Of a stretch of DNA of 64,000 nt, positions 18,796 to 28,969 are shown one piece after another; within the stretch, counting starts at the first letter, position 1; each line of letters starts with the position of its first letter. The translations under genes and the position numbers were made by a program. The notes beneath the pieces are model-generated. The model was not told the origin of the DNA, made no database searches, and saw only the letters and a list, made by a program, of their open reading frames with translations. Source of the stretch: Alphaproteobacteria bacterium (GTDB lineage Bacteria; Pseudomonadota; Alphaproteobacteria; GCA-2746255); the NCBI GenBank assembly GCA_021296325.1, contig JAGWAR010000005.1:1-64000 (forward strand). Direction: 5' to 3'.

Positions 18796-18989
18796 TCGTG
18801 ACCGGCCTAGGTGGACTCGCCGTCGCGCACACAACCTTCAAAACTCATGCGCACACCGCACCGGTTAGGGTGACGAAAGGGCAAATCGTCACCGTGCCAT
18901 GACCCTACTTAAAGTTCGGAAAAGCGGATAGGGGGTCTCACCGGAATGTGATCAGGGTTTACCATGTTTTCCGCCGTATTTCGGCGGAA

Positions 18990-20996
18990 TCAGATGTCCA
19001 GGTTTTCCACCAGCGTGGCGTTTTCCTGGATGTAGGCAAAGCGGCGCTCGGGCTTTCTTCCCATCAGGTCCTCGACCAGATTTTCGACCGCCTTGACCTG
19101 CTTGCGCTCGGCTTTGGCGGGCAGGACGACCCGGTAAAGCGTTCGCTTCTGGGGGTCCATCGTCGTTTCCTTCAACTGGGTCGCCGGCATTTCCCCAAGC
19201 CCCTTGAAGCGGCTGATCTCGACCTTGGCCCGGCCCTTGAAATGCGTCTTGAGCAACTGGTCCTTGTGGGCATCGTCCCGCGCATAGACCGTGTCGCTGC
19301 CCTGGCTTAGGCGGTAAAGCGGTGGCACGGCGAGGTAAAGCCGGCCCGCCTCGACCAGTGCCGGCATCTCTCGGAAGAAGAACGTCATCAGAAGCGACGC
19401 AATGTGGGCGCCGTCGACGTCGGCGTCCGTCATGATGATGATCCGCTCGTAGCGCAGCTTCGCCGGATCGCATTGCGGGCCGGTTCCGCAGCCCAGCGCC
19501 TGCGCGAGGTCGGCAATTTCCTGGTTGCCGCGAAGCTTTTCGTCCGAAGCGCTGGCCACGTTGAGAATCTTGCCGCGTAACGGCAGCACGGCCTGGGTGT
19601 CGCGGTTGCGGGCCTGCTTTGCCGACCCGCCGGCGGAATCCCCTTCGACTAGGAATAGCTCCGTTCCCTTCGACCCGCTCAGCGAGCAATCCGTCAGTTT
19701 GCCGGGCAGACGAAGCTTGCGGGTGGGGGCTTTGCGGGCAACGTCCTTCGCCTCGCGCCGGCGCAGGCGTTCCTCGGCCCGCTCGACGATGCGCTCGAGA
19801 AGGGCGCTGGCCGTTTCCGGGTCGCCGCTCAGCCAGTGGTCGAAATGGTCCTTCAGAGTCACTTCCGTCAGCCGCTGGGCTTCCGAAGACGACAGGCGTT
19901 CCTTCGTTTGTCCTTGGAATTCCGGGTTGTTCATGAAAATCGAAAGCATGACCGCGGCGCCCGCGACGATGTCTTCGCCGGTGATCTGGGCGGCCCGCTT
20001 GTTGCCGACCAGCTCCCCATAGGCCTTGAGTGCCCGGGCCAGCGCCGTGCGCAGGCCCGCCTCGTGGGTGCCGCCCTTCGGGGTGGGGACCGTGTTGCAG
20101 TAGGAATGGATGAACCCTTCGCCATCCTCCGGCCAGCTGATGGCCCATTCCGCCCGCCCGGCACCGTTCGGGAAATCGGCCTTGTCCGTGAAGGGGGTGG
20201 GCGTGATGACGTCGCGCTCGCCCAGCGTCATTTCCAGAAAGCCTTTCAGGCCCTCCGGGAAATGGAAGGTTTCCTTGGCCGGCACCTTCGTGCCCTTGAG
20301 CAGCTTCTCGGCGCAGGCCCAGCGGATTTCGACGCCGCGGAAGAGGTAGGCCTTCGAACGCGCCATCCGGTAAAGCCGGTCCGGTTGGAACGTCATCTTC
20401 GGCCCGAAGATGTCCGGGTCGGGATGGAAGCGGATCGTCGTGCCCCGCCGGTTCTTTGCCTGCCCCTTGGCCTTCAGCTTGGTTTTCGGCGCGCCGCGGA
20501 CATATTCCTGGCACCACAGCTTGCCGTCGCGCACGACCTCGATGGCAAGCGAATCCGAAAGCGCGTTGACGACGGAAACGCCGACCCCGTGCAGGCCACC
20601 GGCCGTCTCATAGACCTTGCCGCCGAACTTCCCGCCGGAATGCAGCGTCGTCAGGATGACTTCGAGGGCCGATTTCTTCTTGAATTTCGGATGGGGATCG
20701 ACCGGTACGCCGCGGCCATTGTCACGAACGGTGAGGTTGCCGTCGGCGGCCATCTCGATCTCAATGCGGCTGGCAAAGCCCGCCACCGCCTCATCCATCG
20801 CGTTGTCGAGGACTTCGGCCGCCAGGTGATGCATCGCCGTCTCGTCGGTGCCGCCGACATACATGCCGGGGCGGCGGCGCACCGGCTCGAGTCCTTCCAG
20901 AACCTCGATATCCTTTGCCGAATAGCTGGAGGAGGGGCTCTTTTTTGGTTTGGGCTTGCGCGGGGCCTTGGTGGGGCGCTTGGGCATGGGCGGCAT
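18990..20996 (-). CDS. parE: DNA topoisomerase IV subunit B
   Basis: GyrB/ParE ATPase motifs (EVLDNAMDEAVAG, DNGRGVPVD, GGLHGVGVSVVNALS), TOPRIM (EGDSAGGSAKQARNRDTQAVLPLRGKILNV; DADVDGAHIASL). 669 aa with start at MPPMPKRPTK. Confidence 0.95.
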   Translation of the reverse strand: MPPMPKRPTKAPRKPKPKKSPSSSYSAKDIEVLEGLEPVRRRPGMYVGGTDETAMHHLAAEVLDNAMDEAVAGFASRIEIEMAADGNLTVRDNGRGVPVDPHPKFKKKSALEVILTTLHSGGKFGGKVYETAGGLHGVGVSVVNALSDSLAIEVVRDGKLWCQEYVRGAPKTKLKAKGQAKNRRGTTIRFHPDPDIFGPKMTFQPDRLYRMARSKAYLFRGVEIRWACAEKLLKGTKVPAKETFHFPEGLKGFLEMTLGERDVITPTPFTDKADFPNGAGRAEWAISWPEDGEGFIHSYCNTVPTPKGGTHEAGLRTALARALKAYGELVGNKRAAQITGEDIVAGAAVMLSIFMNNPEFQGQTKERLSSSEAQRLTEVTLKDHFDHWLSGDPETASALLERIVERAEERLRRREAKDVARKAPTRKLRLPGKLTDCSLSGSKGTELFLVEGDSAGGSAKQARNRDTQAVLPLRGKILNVASASDEKLRGNQEIADLAQALGCGTGPQCDPAKLRYERIIIMTDADVDGAHIASLLMTFFFREMPALVEAGRLYLAVPPLYRLSQGSDTVYARDDAHKDQLLKTHFKGRAKVEISRFKGLGEMPATQLKETTMDPQKRTLYRVVLPAKAERKQVKAVENLVEDLMGRKPERRFAYIQENATLVENLDI

Positions 20997-21086
20997 TATG
21001 GGGCGCGCATATTTCCCAAGCAAGCAGGATGCGGTATGTTGCGCGGATGAACGCCACGAAATCTTGGGTGGCGGCAAGGAGGGGTC

Positions 21087-21476
21087 ATGGAAGAGTTTCC
21101 CGGCAAGAAAGGGCAGGTTCCGGAGATTCGGACCGTCGCAATGGCGCGGGATACGAACCTGAACGGCGACATTTTTGGCGGCTGGGTGATTTCGCAGATG
21201 GATCTGGCCGCCGGCATGACGGCACGGCGGCGCGCCAACGGCCGGGTGGCGACGGTGGCGATCGAGGCCATGGCCTTTCACGCCCCGGTTTTCATCGGCG
21301 ACAGCGTTTCCTGTTTCACGAAGATTTTGGGTATGGGCCGCACCTCGATCACCATCCATGTGGAGACCTGGTCCGAACGGCTGCTTGCCGGCGAGGCGGT
21401 CAAGGTGACGGAGGGAAACTTCGTGATGGTCGCCCTTGACGACAACCACCGGCCGCGCGAAGTGCCGCCCGCCTGA
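21087..21476 (+). CDS. Acyl-CoA thioesterase (YciA-like hotdog fold)
   Basis: RTVAMARDTNLNGDIFGGWVISQMDLAAGMTARRRANGRVATVAIEAMAFHAPV. Confidence 0.92.
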   Translation: MEEFPGKKGQVPEIRTVAMARDTNLNGDIFGGWVISQMDLAAGMTARRRANGRVATVAIEAMAFHAPVFIGDSVSCFTKILGMGRTSITIHVETWSERLLAGEAVKVTEGNFVMVALDDNHRPREVPPA

Positions 21477-21484
21477 AGACGGAA

Positions 21485-21511
21485 AAAGGCCGCCCGCAAG
21501 GGGCGGCCTTT
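21485..21511. terminator. Bidirectional Rho-independent terminator between thioesterase gene and glnA
   Basis: AAAGGCCGCCC-GCAAG-GGGCGGCCTTT, near-perfect A/T-flanked stem between convergent genes. Confidence 0.88.
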
Positions 21512-21539
21512 CCTAATAACTTAGATCAGAATTACTGTA

Positions 21540-22949
21540 TTACACGCTATAATACATAGAGAATTCGATTGGATGCGGTGCCGTTTGGAAGCGGGTCAGC
21601 TCCTCCTCCTTCAGGCCGATATAGCCCTCGATCTGGCTGTCCGTGAAGACGTTGCCCTTGGTCAGGAAGGCGTGGTCCTCCTTCAGGGCGTCGAGGGCCT
21701 CGCGCAGCGAACTGCACACGGTGGGCACCCCGGCCAGCTCTTCCGGCGGCAGGTCGTAGAGGTTCTTGTCCATCGGGTCGCCCGGATGAATCCGGTTCTC
21801 GACCCCGTCAAGGCCGGCCATCAGCATGGCGGCAAAGGCCAGGTAGGGGTTCGATGCCGGATCCGGGAAACGGACCTCGACGCGCTTGCCTTTCGGGCTT
21901 GGCGAATAGGGGATGCGGCAGGAGGCCGAACGGTTGCGGGCCGAATAGGCCAGCAACACCGGCGCCTCGAAGCCCGGCACCAAGCGCTTGTAGCTGTTCG
22001 TCGTCGAATTCGTGAAGGCGTTGATGGTGCGGGCGTGCTTGATGATGCCGCCGATGTAGTAGAGGGCGGTCTCGGAAAGGTCCGCATAGCCGCTGCCGGC
22101 GAAGGTCGGTTCTCCGCCCTTCAGGATCGACTGGTGAACGTGCATGCCGGACCCGTTGTCGTCGACGACCGGCTTCGGCATGAAGGTCGCGCTCTTGCCA
22201 TAGGCGTGAGCGACCTGGTGGACGACGTACTTATAGATTTGCACCTGGTCGGCGCAATTGACGAGGGGGCCGAAGTGAAAGCCCAACTCGTTCTGCCCTG
22301 GTGCCACCTCGTGGTGATGCTTTTCGACCTGGATTCCCATCTCGTTCATGAAGGTCAGCATCTCGGCCCGTAGGTCGGCCATCGAATCGACCGGCGGTAC
22401 CGGGAAATAGCCGCCCTTGATGGGGGGGCGGTGGCCGATATTGCCTTCCTCGTACTCGCTGGACGAGGCATGGGGCGCCTCGAGATAGTCGAGCGCGTAG
22501 AAGGTGTGGTTCATCGAGACGTTGTAGCGAACGTCGTCAAAAACAAAGAACTCGAGCTCCGGCCCGAAAACGGCCGTATCGCCGAGGCCGGTGCTGGCCA
22601 GATAGGCTTCCGCCTGACGCGCCGTCGAGCGCGGGTCGCGGTCATACCCCTGGCCGGTGGCCGGGTCGACAACGTCGCAGAACATGATCATCGAGGTCTG
22701 CGCCGCGAAAGGGTCGAGAACCGCCGTCGAGGGATCCGGCATCAGGATCATGTCCGATTCTTGAATCGCCTTCCATCCGGCAATCGAGGAGCCGTCGAAC
22801 ATGATGCCATCAACGAAGGCGTCTTCGTCGATCGTGTCTGCGGTCTGTGCGGTGTGCTGCCACTTGCCGCGTGGGTCGGTGAAACGAAGATCGACGTACT
22901 TCACGTCGTGATCCTTCATCATCTGCAGAGCTTTTTTTACGTCGGACAT
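21540..22949 (-). CDS. glnA: Glutamine synthetase type I
   Basis: 469 aa; [33 protein letters not shown], and NLYDLPPEE. Confidence 0.98.
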   Translation of the reverse strand: MSDVKKALQMMKDHDVKYVDLRFTDPRGKWQHTAQTADTIDEDAFVDGIMFDGSSIAGWKAIQESDMILMPDPSTAVLDPFAAQTSMIMFCDVVDPATGQGYDRDPRSTARQAEAYLASTGLGDTAVFGPELEFFVFDDVRYNVSMNHTFYALDYLEAPHASSSEYEEGNIGHRPPIKGGYFPVPPVDSMADLRAEMLTFMNEMGIQVEKHHHEVAPGQNELGFHFGPLVNCADQVQIYKYVVHQVAHAYGKSATFMPKPVVDDNGSGMHVHQSILKGGEPTFAGSGYADLSETALYYIGGIIKHARTINAFTNSTTNSYKRLVPGFEAPVLLAYSARNRSASCRIPYSPSPKGKRVEVRFPDPASNPYLAFAAMLMAGLDGVENRIHPGDPMDKNLYDLPPEELAGVPTVCSSLREALDALKEDHAFLTKGNVFTDSQIEGYIGLKEEELTRFQTAPHPIEFSMYYSV

Positions 22950-22991
22950 AGCCTTTTCCTGATGTGCTACTTGTGAGTTCGTTGGAAAACG

Positions 22992-23396
<405 letters not shown>

Positions 23397-23415
23397 TTAG
23401 ATAAAGCGGAACGAA

Positions 23416-23431
23416 AGCACGGAACGTGCCA
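23416..23431 (-). promoter_or_regulatory. Putative sigma54 (-24/-12) promoter upstream of glnB
   Basis: Minus strand reads TGGCACG-TTCC-GTGCT, close to consensus TGGCACG-N4-TTGCW, 86 nt upstream of the glnB start codon. Confidence 0.55.
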
Positions 23432-23689
23432 AACGAAAACCGGTTGAAATACCACAGAAAAACTTGGGCCGTAGGACCCATCCCCCCTGAGCTGGTTATA
23501 TTTCAGGCACGAATGCCTATATTATGAGCAAGCTTTCCGCCTGCCTTTTCAGGGGGCTAGCGTGAAGGGAATCGGCCACTGAATCAAGCAGGATTCGCAG
23601 ACAGATGCGCGCGTGCACGGCCCCCTCCATTGTCTCTTCCGGGCGCGCTTGACGCCCTCGTTCGGGAGCGTCTACACAGGCGGTCGGTG

Positions 23690-23766
23690 GCGGGTGTAGC
23701 TCAGTTGGTTAGAGCGCCAGATTGTGGATCTGGAAGTCGTGGGTTCAATTCCCATCACTCGCCCCA
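23690..23766 (+). tRNA. tRNA-His (GTG)
   Basis: Cloverleaf with acceptor GCGGGTG/CACTCGC, anticodon loop ...ATTGTGGAT..., C73 discriminator, encoded CCA; G-1 available at 23689. Confidence 0.95.
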
Positions 23767-23772
23767 ATTTCC

Positions 23773-25023
23773 CTAAAACCGCTTTGAGCTGAAATCCCCG
23801 ATCTCGATGGCCGGCCGCGCGCCTTCCACGAGGTCGGCGAGGATTCGTCCGCAACCGGCCGCCAGCGTCCAGCCATAGGTGCCGTGGCCGGTGTTCAGAA
23901 AAAGATTCGAAAACGGGCTCGGCCCGAGAATGGGAAGCGTGTCGGGGGTCAGCGGGCGCAGGCCGGCCCAGCAGGCCGGCCGCTCCTGATCGGCGGCCCC
24001 CGGAAAGACGGCCTCCAGGTCCCGGGCCAGCGCCTGGCAGCGGGCCGGTTCGATCTTCGTGTCGAAACCCTTGAATTCAGCCCGGCCGGCGACCCGCAGC
24101 CGGTCGCCGAAACGGCCGAAAACCAGCTTCTTGCCTTCGTCGGTGATGCTTCGGGAAGGTGCGCGGTTGCTGTCGCGGATCGGCAGCGTGACCGAGTAGC
24201 CCTTGGCCGGGTAGATGGGCAGGCGCATCCCAAGCGGACGCAGGAGCAGGGAACTGTAACTGCCAAGGGAAAGCACGATGGCGTCCGCCGTCACATGCCC
24301 GCGGTCCGTGACGACCCGATCGATGCGCCCTTCCTTCGGGACTAGGGCCTCGATGGTTTGGTTGAACGCGAAACGGGCACCGAGACGGGCGGCTTCCTCG
24401 CCGAGCTTGACCGTAAAGGCGTGGGCGTCGCCGCTTTCATCTTCAGGTGAATAGACGGCGCCGGCGATCTCTTCGGCGATGGCGGCCAGCGCCGGTTCGG
24501 TGGCGAGGCAGGCCTTGGGGTCCAGGGCGTGCAGATTCGCGCCGAGCGCGTTCATGCTTTCCATCCGCCGGCGCGCCGATTCGAAATCGCGCGCCGAACG
24601 ATAGAATTTAAGAACGCCTTCCATCCGTTCGTCGTATCGGATGCCGGTGGTTTCGCGAATCGCGCGAAGCTCGCCGCGGCTGTATAGCGCGAGCCGAAGC
24701 GCGCGCTCCAGATTCGCGGCCGAACGTTCTGCCGTGCAGTTTTTCAGGAAACGCAACGCCCATCCCCAAAGGGCGGTATCGGCGCGCAGGTGAAAGGCAA
24801 GCGGCGCGTTCCGCCGGCCGAGCCAGCCCAGCAGGTTGCGCAACACGTCCGGGTTTGCCCAGGGTTCGGCCAGGCTGGCTGAAATCTGGCCGCCATTGGC
24901 GAAACTGGTTTCCTCGCCGGGACCGGCGCGGCGATCGACGACCGTCACGTCGTGTCCGGCGCGGGAAAGAAAATAGGCGGCCGTGACCCCGATCACGCCG
25001 CTCCCCAGAACCAGCACCTTCAC
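23773..25023 (-). CDS. dadA: D-amino acid dehydrogenase, FAD-dependent
   Basis: [48 protein letters not shown]...[18 protein letters not shown]. Confidence 0.9.
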   Translation of the reverse strand: MKVLVLGSGVIGVTAAYFLSRAGHDVTVVDRRAGPGEETSFANGGQISASLAEPWANPDVLRNLLGWLGRRNAPLAFHLRADTALWGWALRFLKNCTAERSAANLERALRLALYSRGELRAIRETTGIRYDERMEGVLKFYRSARDFESARRRMESMNALGANLHALDPKACLATEPALAAIAEEIAGAVYSPEDESGDAHAFTVKLGEEAARLGARFAFNQTIEALVPKEGRIDRVVTDRGHVTADAIVLSLGSYSSLLLRPLGMRLPIYPAKGYSVTLPIRDSNRAPSRSITDEGKKLVFGRFGDRLRVAGRAEFKGFDTKIEPARCQALARDLEAVFPGAADQERPACWAGLRPLTPDTLPILGPSPFSNLFLNTGHGTYGWTLAAGCGRILADLVEGARPAIEIGDFSSKRF

Positions 25024-25150
25024 AGATTTTGTTCCCGATCTTGGCGTTCAACCTCTTGGCTATATAGCCGTTCCGCATGCGCCGCGCAGACTTTTCCGGC
25101 GCCTCGAATTCCTCACGACAGCCTGAAAGGCCCACGGTATCCTCGAATGC

Positions 25151-26659
25151 ATGGAACAGACGGAAGGCCAGGCACGGGCGGCGATTCTAAGCGTCGCCGA
25201 AAATTATGCGGTCGATCAGGCGGCCGGCGAGGCCGGCGTTTCCAGCGGCGAGCTGATGGAAGCGGCCGGCGCCGGCGTCGTGCGCGAGATCGTCCGTCGC
25301 TGGTCGCCGCGGCCCACCGTCGTGCTGTGCGGGCCCGGCAACAATGGCGGTGACGGCTTCGTCATCGCGCGCGGGCTGCGCGAGAAGGGCTGGCCGATCA
25401 AGGTGGCGTTGCTGGGCACGGTCGAGGCGCTGAAGGGCGACGCCGAGGCGAACGCGATTCGCTGGCAAAGCGGTGAGGTCGCGGAGGCGGAAATCCTGCC
25501 GCTTGCGCCGGGCGTGCTTGCCGGTGCCGGGCTGGTGGTGGATGCCCTGTTCGGGGCCGGCCTGGACCGCCCCCTGGAGGAACCTGTCCGGTCCGTCATC
25601 GAAACCCTCAACGCGCGGCTGGATCGCGACCTTGCCTGTGTCGCCGTCGATATCCCGAGCGGCGTTCACGGCGATACCGGCGAAATTCTGGGCATTGCCC
25701 CAAAAGCGGCGCTGACGGTTACCTTCATCGGCAGGAAGGCGGGCCATTTCCTGCTGCCGGGCCGCGAGGTGGCCGGCGAGGTCGTCCTGGTCGATATCGG
25801 CGTCCCGGCCGCCGCCAGGGCCCGCGTGCGCCCGAGCCTGTTCGTCAACGACCCGGCGCTTTGGTTGGACCGCTATCCCTGGCCAAGGGCGGCGGACCAC
25901 AAATACAGCAACGGCCACGTCGTCATCGTGGGCGGTGCGGTGATGACGGGCGCGGCGCGGCTGGCGGGGCGGGCAGCGCTTCGTATCGGGGCCGGCCTGG
26001 TGACGGTGGCCAGCCCGCCGGAAGCGGTGACGGTCTACGCCGCAGAAAGTCCGACCCTGCTGGTCCAGCCAGTGGCGGGCGAGGAGGCCTTCCAGGACCT
26101 GATCGCCGATCTGCGCAAGCGGGCCTTCCTGCTGGGTCCGGGCGCCGGCGTTACCAAGAAGACCCGCGCCAGGGCGCTGGAAATCCTTGCCACGGGGCGC
26201 CCCTGCGTGCTCGACGCCGACGCCCTCAGCGTCTTCGAAGGGGCGGCGGACAAGCTTTTCGGGGCAATCCGGGGGCCGGTCGTGCTGACCCCCCATGAGG
26301 GCGAATTCGCCCGCCTGTTCGATGCTTCGGGGGACAAGCTCACGCGGGCAAGGGCGGCGGCCCGTGAGAGCAATGCCGTCGTTCTGCTGAAGGGCGCGGA
26401 TACCGTCATTGCCGCCCCGGACGGCCAAGCCGTCATCAACGTAAACGCCCCGCCAACCCTGGCCACGGCGGGGGCCGGCGACGTGCTGGCGGGCATGATT
26501 CTTGGCCTGTTGGCCCGGGGAATGGGGGTTTTTGACGCCGCCACCGCCGCCGCCTGGCTCCACGGCGAGACGGCCCGCCGGGTCGGTATCGGGCTTATTT
26601 CAGAGGATTTGCCAGAAAATTTGCCAAAGGTGTTGTCAGACTTGAGGGAACCCCGTTAA
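25151..26659 (+). CDS. nnr: Bifunctional NAD(P)H-hydrate epimerase / ADP-dependent dehydratase
   Basis: Epimerase half (CGPGNNGGDGFVIARGL) and dehydratase half (HKYSNGHVVIVGGAVMTGAARLAGRAALRIGAGLVTVA...LATAGAGDVLAGMI). Confidence 0.95.
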   Translation: MEQTEGQARAAILSVAENYAVDQAAGEAGVSSGELMEAAGAGVVREIVRRWSPRPTVVLCGPGNNGGDGFVIARGLREKGWPIKVALLGTVEALKGDAEANAIRWQSGEVAEAEILPLAPGVLAGAGLVVDALFGAGLDRPLEEPVRSVIETLNARLDRDLACVAVDIPSGVHGDTGEILGIAPKAALTVTFIGRKAGHFLLPGREVAGEVVLVDIGVPAAARARVRPSLFVNDPALWLDRYPWPRAADHKYSNGHVVIVGGAVMTGAARLAGRAALRIGAGLVTVASPPEAVTVYAAESPTLLVQPVAGEEAFQDLIADLRKRAFLLGPGAGVTKKTRARALEILATGRPCVLDADALSVFEGAADKLFGAIRGPVVLTPHEGEFARLFDASGDKLTRARAAARESNAVVLLKGADTVIAAPDGQAVINVNAPPTLATAGAGDVLAGMILGLLARGMGVFDAATAAAWLHGETARRVGIGLISEDLPENLPKVLSDLREPR

Positions 26660-26714
26660 CCTTAGGAAATCCGCCAACAACGGGTCCAAAATTTTAGTGC
26701 AATTTCAGATAGTT

Positions 26715-26743
26715 TTGAGACATCACTTTACTTTTTGTTAAAA
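26715..26743 (+). promoter_or_regulatory. Putative sigma70-type promoter for the small ORF at 26807
   Basis: TTGAGA-N17-TTAAAA in an AT-rich intergenic region. Confidence 0.45.
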
Positions 26744-26806
26744 CGAAAGGCCTAAGCTGCTGTCTAATTGAAGACGCAGGTAGGTGTTTTCGTTGAGTGA
26801 CATGCG

Positions 26807-27064
26807 ATGAGCGTAAAACTAAAAGAAGTGAATGGCACCAATGGCAACTCGCCTGACATTCAGGCCGGAAGTGTCTTTCGTTGCCCCCACAGCGGGCCCG
26901 TTCTGGAAACGGCCGAAGTCGTTTCCGTGCGCTCGGACTCGTATGGCATTCCGCATGTGACGTATCACGTGCGCATTCGTCGCGCCAATCACGACGTGCA
27001 AGACGGGCCGCGCATGCTGGCGTTAAAATCTTTTGCAGAACGTTACACGGAACGCGTTCACTAA
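26807..27064 (+). CDS. Small hypothetical protein (85 aa)
   Basis: Own intergenic promoter-like and terminator-like sequences; composition plausible for protein. Confidence 0.6.
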   Translation: MSVKLKEVNGTNGNSPDIQAGSVFRCPHSGPVLETAEVVSVRSDSYGIPHVTYHVRIRRANHDVQDGPRMLALKSFAERYTERVH

Positions 27065-27069
27065 CGTCT

Positions 27070-27130
27070 GCGCCCGCGTCGAATTCCCGCGCGCATCTTT
27101 TCTTTTTCTTTTCTTTCTTCTTCTTTTTTC
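27070..27130 (+). terminator. Putative terminator: GC hairpin followed by 35-nt pure pyrimidine T-rich tract
   Basis: GCGC(CC)GCG...CGCGCGC bulged stem followed by TCTTTTCTTTTTCTTTTCTTTCTTCTTCTTTTTTC. Confidence 0.55.
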
Positions 27131-27274
27131 ATTCCGGGGTTGATCCCCGACGTTTCCGCGCGTTCCCGGCAGGCCGGTCACGGGATGCCAGAAGGCTTAC
27201 TTTTTCAATATCTTCCATGCTATAAGCCGCCTGCGGTGGCCAGTTGACGCGGCGGTAGGGGCCGGGATACCCAT

Positions 27275-27359
27275 GCGGGCGTGGTGGAACTGGTAGACAC
27301 GCCAGATTTAGGATCTGGTGACGAAAGTCGTGGGGGTTCAAATCCCTCCGCCCGCACCA
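27275..27359 (+). tRNA. tRNA-Leu (TAG)
   Basis: Type II tRNA with long variable arm; anticodon loop TTTAGGA; acceptor GCGGGCG/CGCCCGC; encoded CCA. Confidence 0.96.
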
Positions 27360-27423
27360 ACCCTTTGTATGCGTGGCTGGCCCTTGTGCCGGTTCATGAC
27401 CACACCCGACGAGTGAGTGCCGG

Positions 27424-28917
27424 ATGCAAGTAACGGAGACCCAGGCCGAAGGCCTGATACGCGAATTCAAAATTGTCATTCCTTCGGCTGACGTGGAAAA
27501 GCAGGTCGACGCGAAGCTCCAGGAACTATGCGCGCAGGTAAGCCTGCCGGGGTTCCGTCCGGGCCATGTTCCCATGTCGCTGGTGCGCGGCAAGTACGGG
27601 CAGTCCGTGCTGGCGGAGGTCGTTCAGAAGACGCTGACGGAAACTTCGCAAGGATTGCTGAAGGAGCGCAAGCTGCGCCCGGCCATGCAGCCCCATGCGG
27701 AAATCGTCACGTTTCCGGATGGGAAGGATCTGGAATTCACGCTCAAGATTGAGCTTATCCCGCAGATCGACTTCATGGATTTCACGAAGATCGAGCTCGA
27801 GCGGCTGAAGCCTGTCATCAAGGAAGAAGATGTCAGCCGGGCGCTCGAGAACGCGGCGGCCTCCCAACGGCGCTTCGGGCCGGCCTCCGGGGACCGGGCG
27901 GCGGCGTCGGGAGACATGGTCGTCATCGATTTCGTCGGCAAAATGGACGGCAAGCCTTTCGAGGGCGGCGCCGCCGACGGCCACCAGCTCGAGCTTGGGT
28001 CCGGCCAGTTCATTCCCGGTTTCGAGGACCAGCTCATCGGTGCCAAGGCCGGCGAGGCGGTGACCGTAAGCCTGAAAATGCCCGAGCAGTACCCGGCCGA
28101 GGACCTGGCTGGGAAGGAGGTGACGTTCGACGTCGCCGTCAAGGAGGTTCAGGAGCCCATTCCGTTTGCGATCGACGACGAGCTTGCCAAGGCCTTTGGG
28201 GTCGCCTCGCTGGACGAGCTTCGCACCCAGATGCGGGCCAGCCTCGAAAAGGAATACCAGCACGTCGCCCATGTCCGCGAGAAGCGGGCCTTTCTCGACA
28301 TCCTGGCCACTGGCCATGCGTTTGAATTGCCGCCGGGGGTCGTGGAGGTGGAGTTCGAGGCGATCTGGCAACAGGTTCAGGAGCGCCGCCAGCAGCAGCA
28401 GACGGCCAAGGCGCAAGGGGCCGAAATCGAGGACGAGTTCGAGGACATGGACGAGGAAACCATGAAGAAGGACTACCGGCGCATCGCCGAACGCCGCGTG
28501 CGGCTCGGCCTGCTGCTGTCCGAAATCGGGTCCGCGAACGACATTTCCCTGTCCCAGGGCGATATCAACGGGGCGATTGCCCGCGAGGCGCAGCAGCACC
28601 CCGGCCACGAGGCCCAGGTGTTCGAGTATTTTCAGGGCAACAGCGAAGCGCTGCAGCGGCTGGTCGCGCCCATTTTCGAGGACAAGGTCGTCGATTTTCT
28701 CTTGGAAAAGGCCAAGATCGCAACGCGCGAGGTTTCCCCGGACGAGTTGCTGGCCGAGGTCCAGGCCACCGTGGAAAAGGCCGCCGGCGTAGATAAGAAA
28801 AAGACCAAAACCGGCAAGAAGGCGGCAAAACCGGCAAAAAGTGATAAAACGGCTGCGAAGGCGCCGAAGAAGAAACCGGCAACCAGGAAGCCGGCGGCAA
28901 AAAAGACCAAGGGTTGA
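27424..28917 (+). CDS. tig: Trigger factor with Lys/Pro/Ala-rich C-terminal extension
   Basis: [35 protein letters not shown]...[19 protein letters not shown]; PPIase domain; tail [40 protein letters not shown]. Confidence 0.96.
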   Translation: MQVTETQAEGLIREFKIVIPSADVEKQVDAKLQELCAQVSLPGFRPGHVPMSLVRGKYGQSVLAEVVQKTLTETSQGLLKERKLRPAMQPHAEIVTFPDGKDLEFTLKIELIPQIDFMDFTKIELERLKPVIKEEDVSRALENAAASQRRFGPASGDRAAASGDMVVIDFVGKMDGKPFEGGAADGHQLELGSGQFIPGFEDQLIGAKAGEAVTVSLKMPEQYPAEDLAGKEVTFDVAVKEVQEPIPFAIDDELAKAFGVASLDELRTQMRASLEKEYQHVAHVREKRAFLDILATGHAFELPPGVVEVEFEAIWQQVQERRQQQQTAKAQGAEIEDEFEDMDEETMKKDYRRIAERRVRLGLLLSEIGSANDISLSQGDINGAIAREAQQHPGHEAQVFEYFQGNSEALQRLVAPIFEDKVVDFLLEKAKIATREVSPDELLAEVQATVEKAAGVDKKKTKTGKKAAKPAKSDKTAAKAPKKKPATRKPAAKKTKG

Positions 28918-28969
28918 ACCAGTCGGGAGGCGGCCATGGCCGCTTCCTTCCGGAACGAGGGTTTTATCG

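Noticed and set aside
18722-18935. Assignment of the intergenic structure as tmRNA, RNase P RNA, 4.5S SRP RNA or 6S RNA
   Set aside because: I could not find the conserved cores of tmRNA, RNase P or SRP RNA. A 6S relationship cannot be judged without a covariance search, so it is left unassigned.
19836-21050. 404-aa + strand ORF opposite parE
   Set aside because: Antisense of parE, no coding signature.
23672-23854. 60-aa minus-strand ORF containing [25 protein letters not shown]
   Set aside because: Antisense translation of tRNA-His; a well-known spurious '[19 protein letters not shown]' ORF.
25187-26563. 458-aa - strand ORF opposite nnr
   Set aside because: Antisense mirror ORF in high-GC sequence.
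27129-27593. 154-aa minus-strand ORF containing GWCGRRDLNPHDFRHQILNLACLPVPPRPHG
   Set aside because: Antisense to tRNA-Leu and the start of tig; typical spurious ORF.
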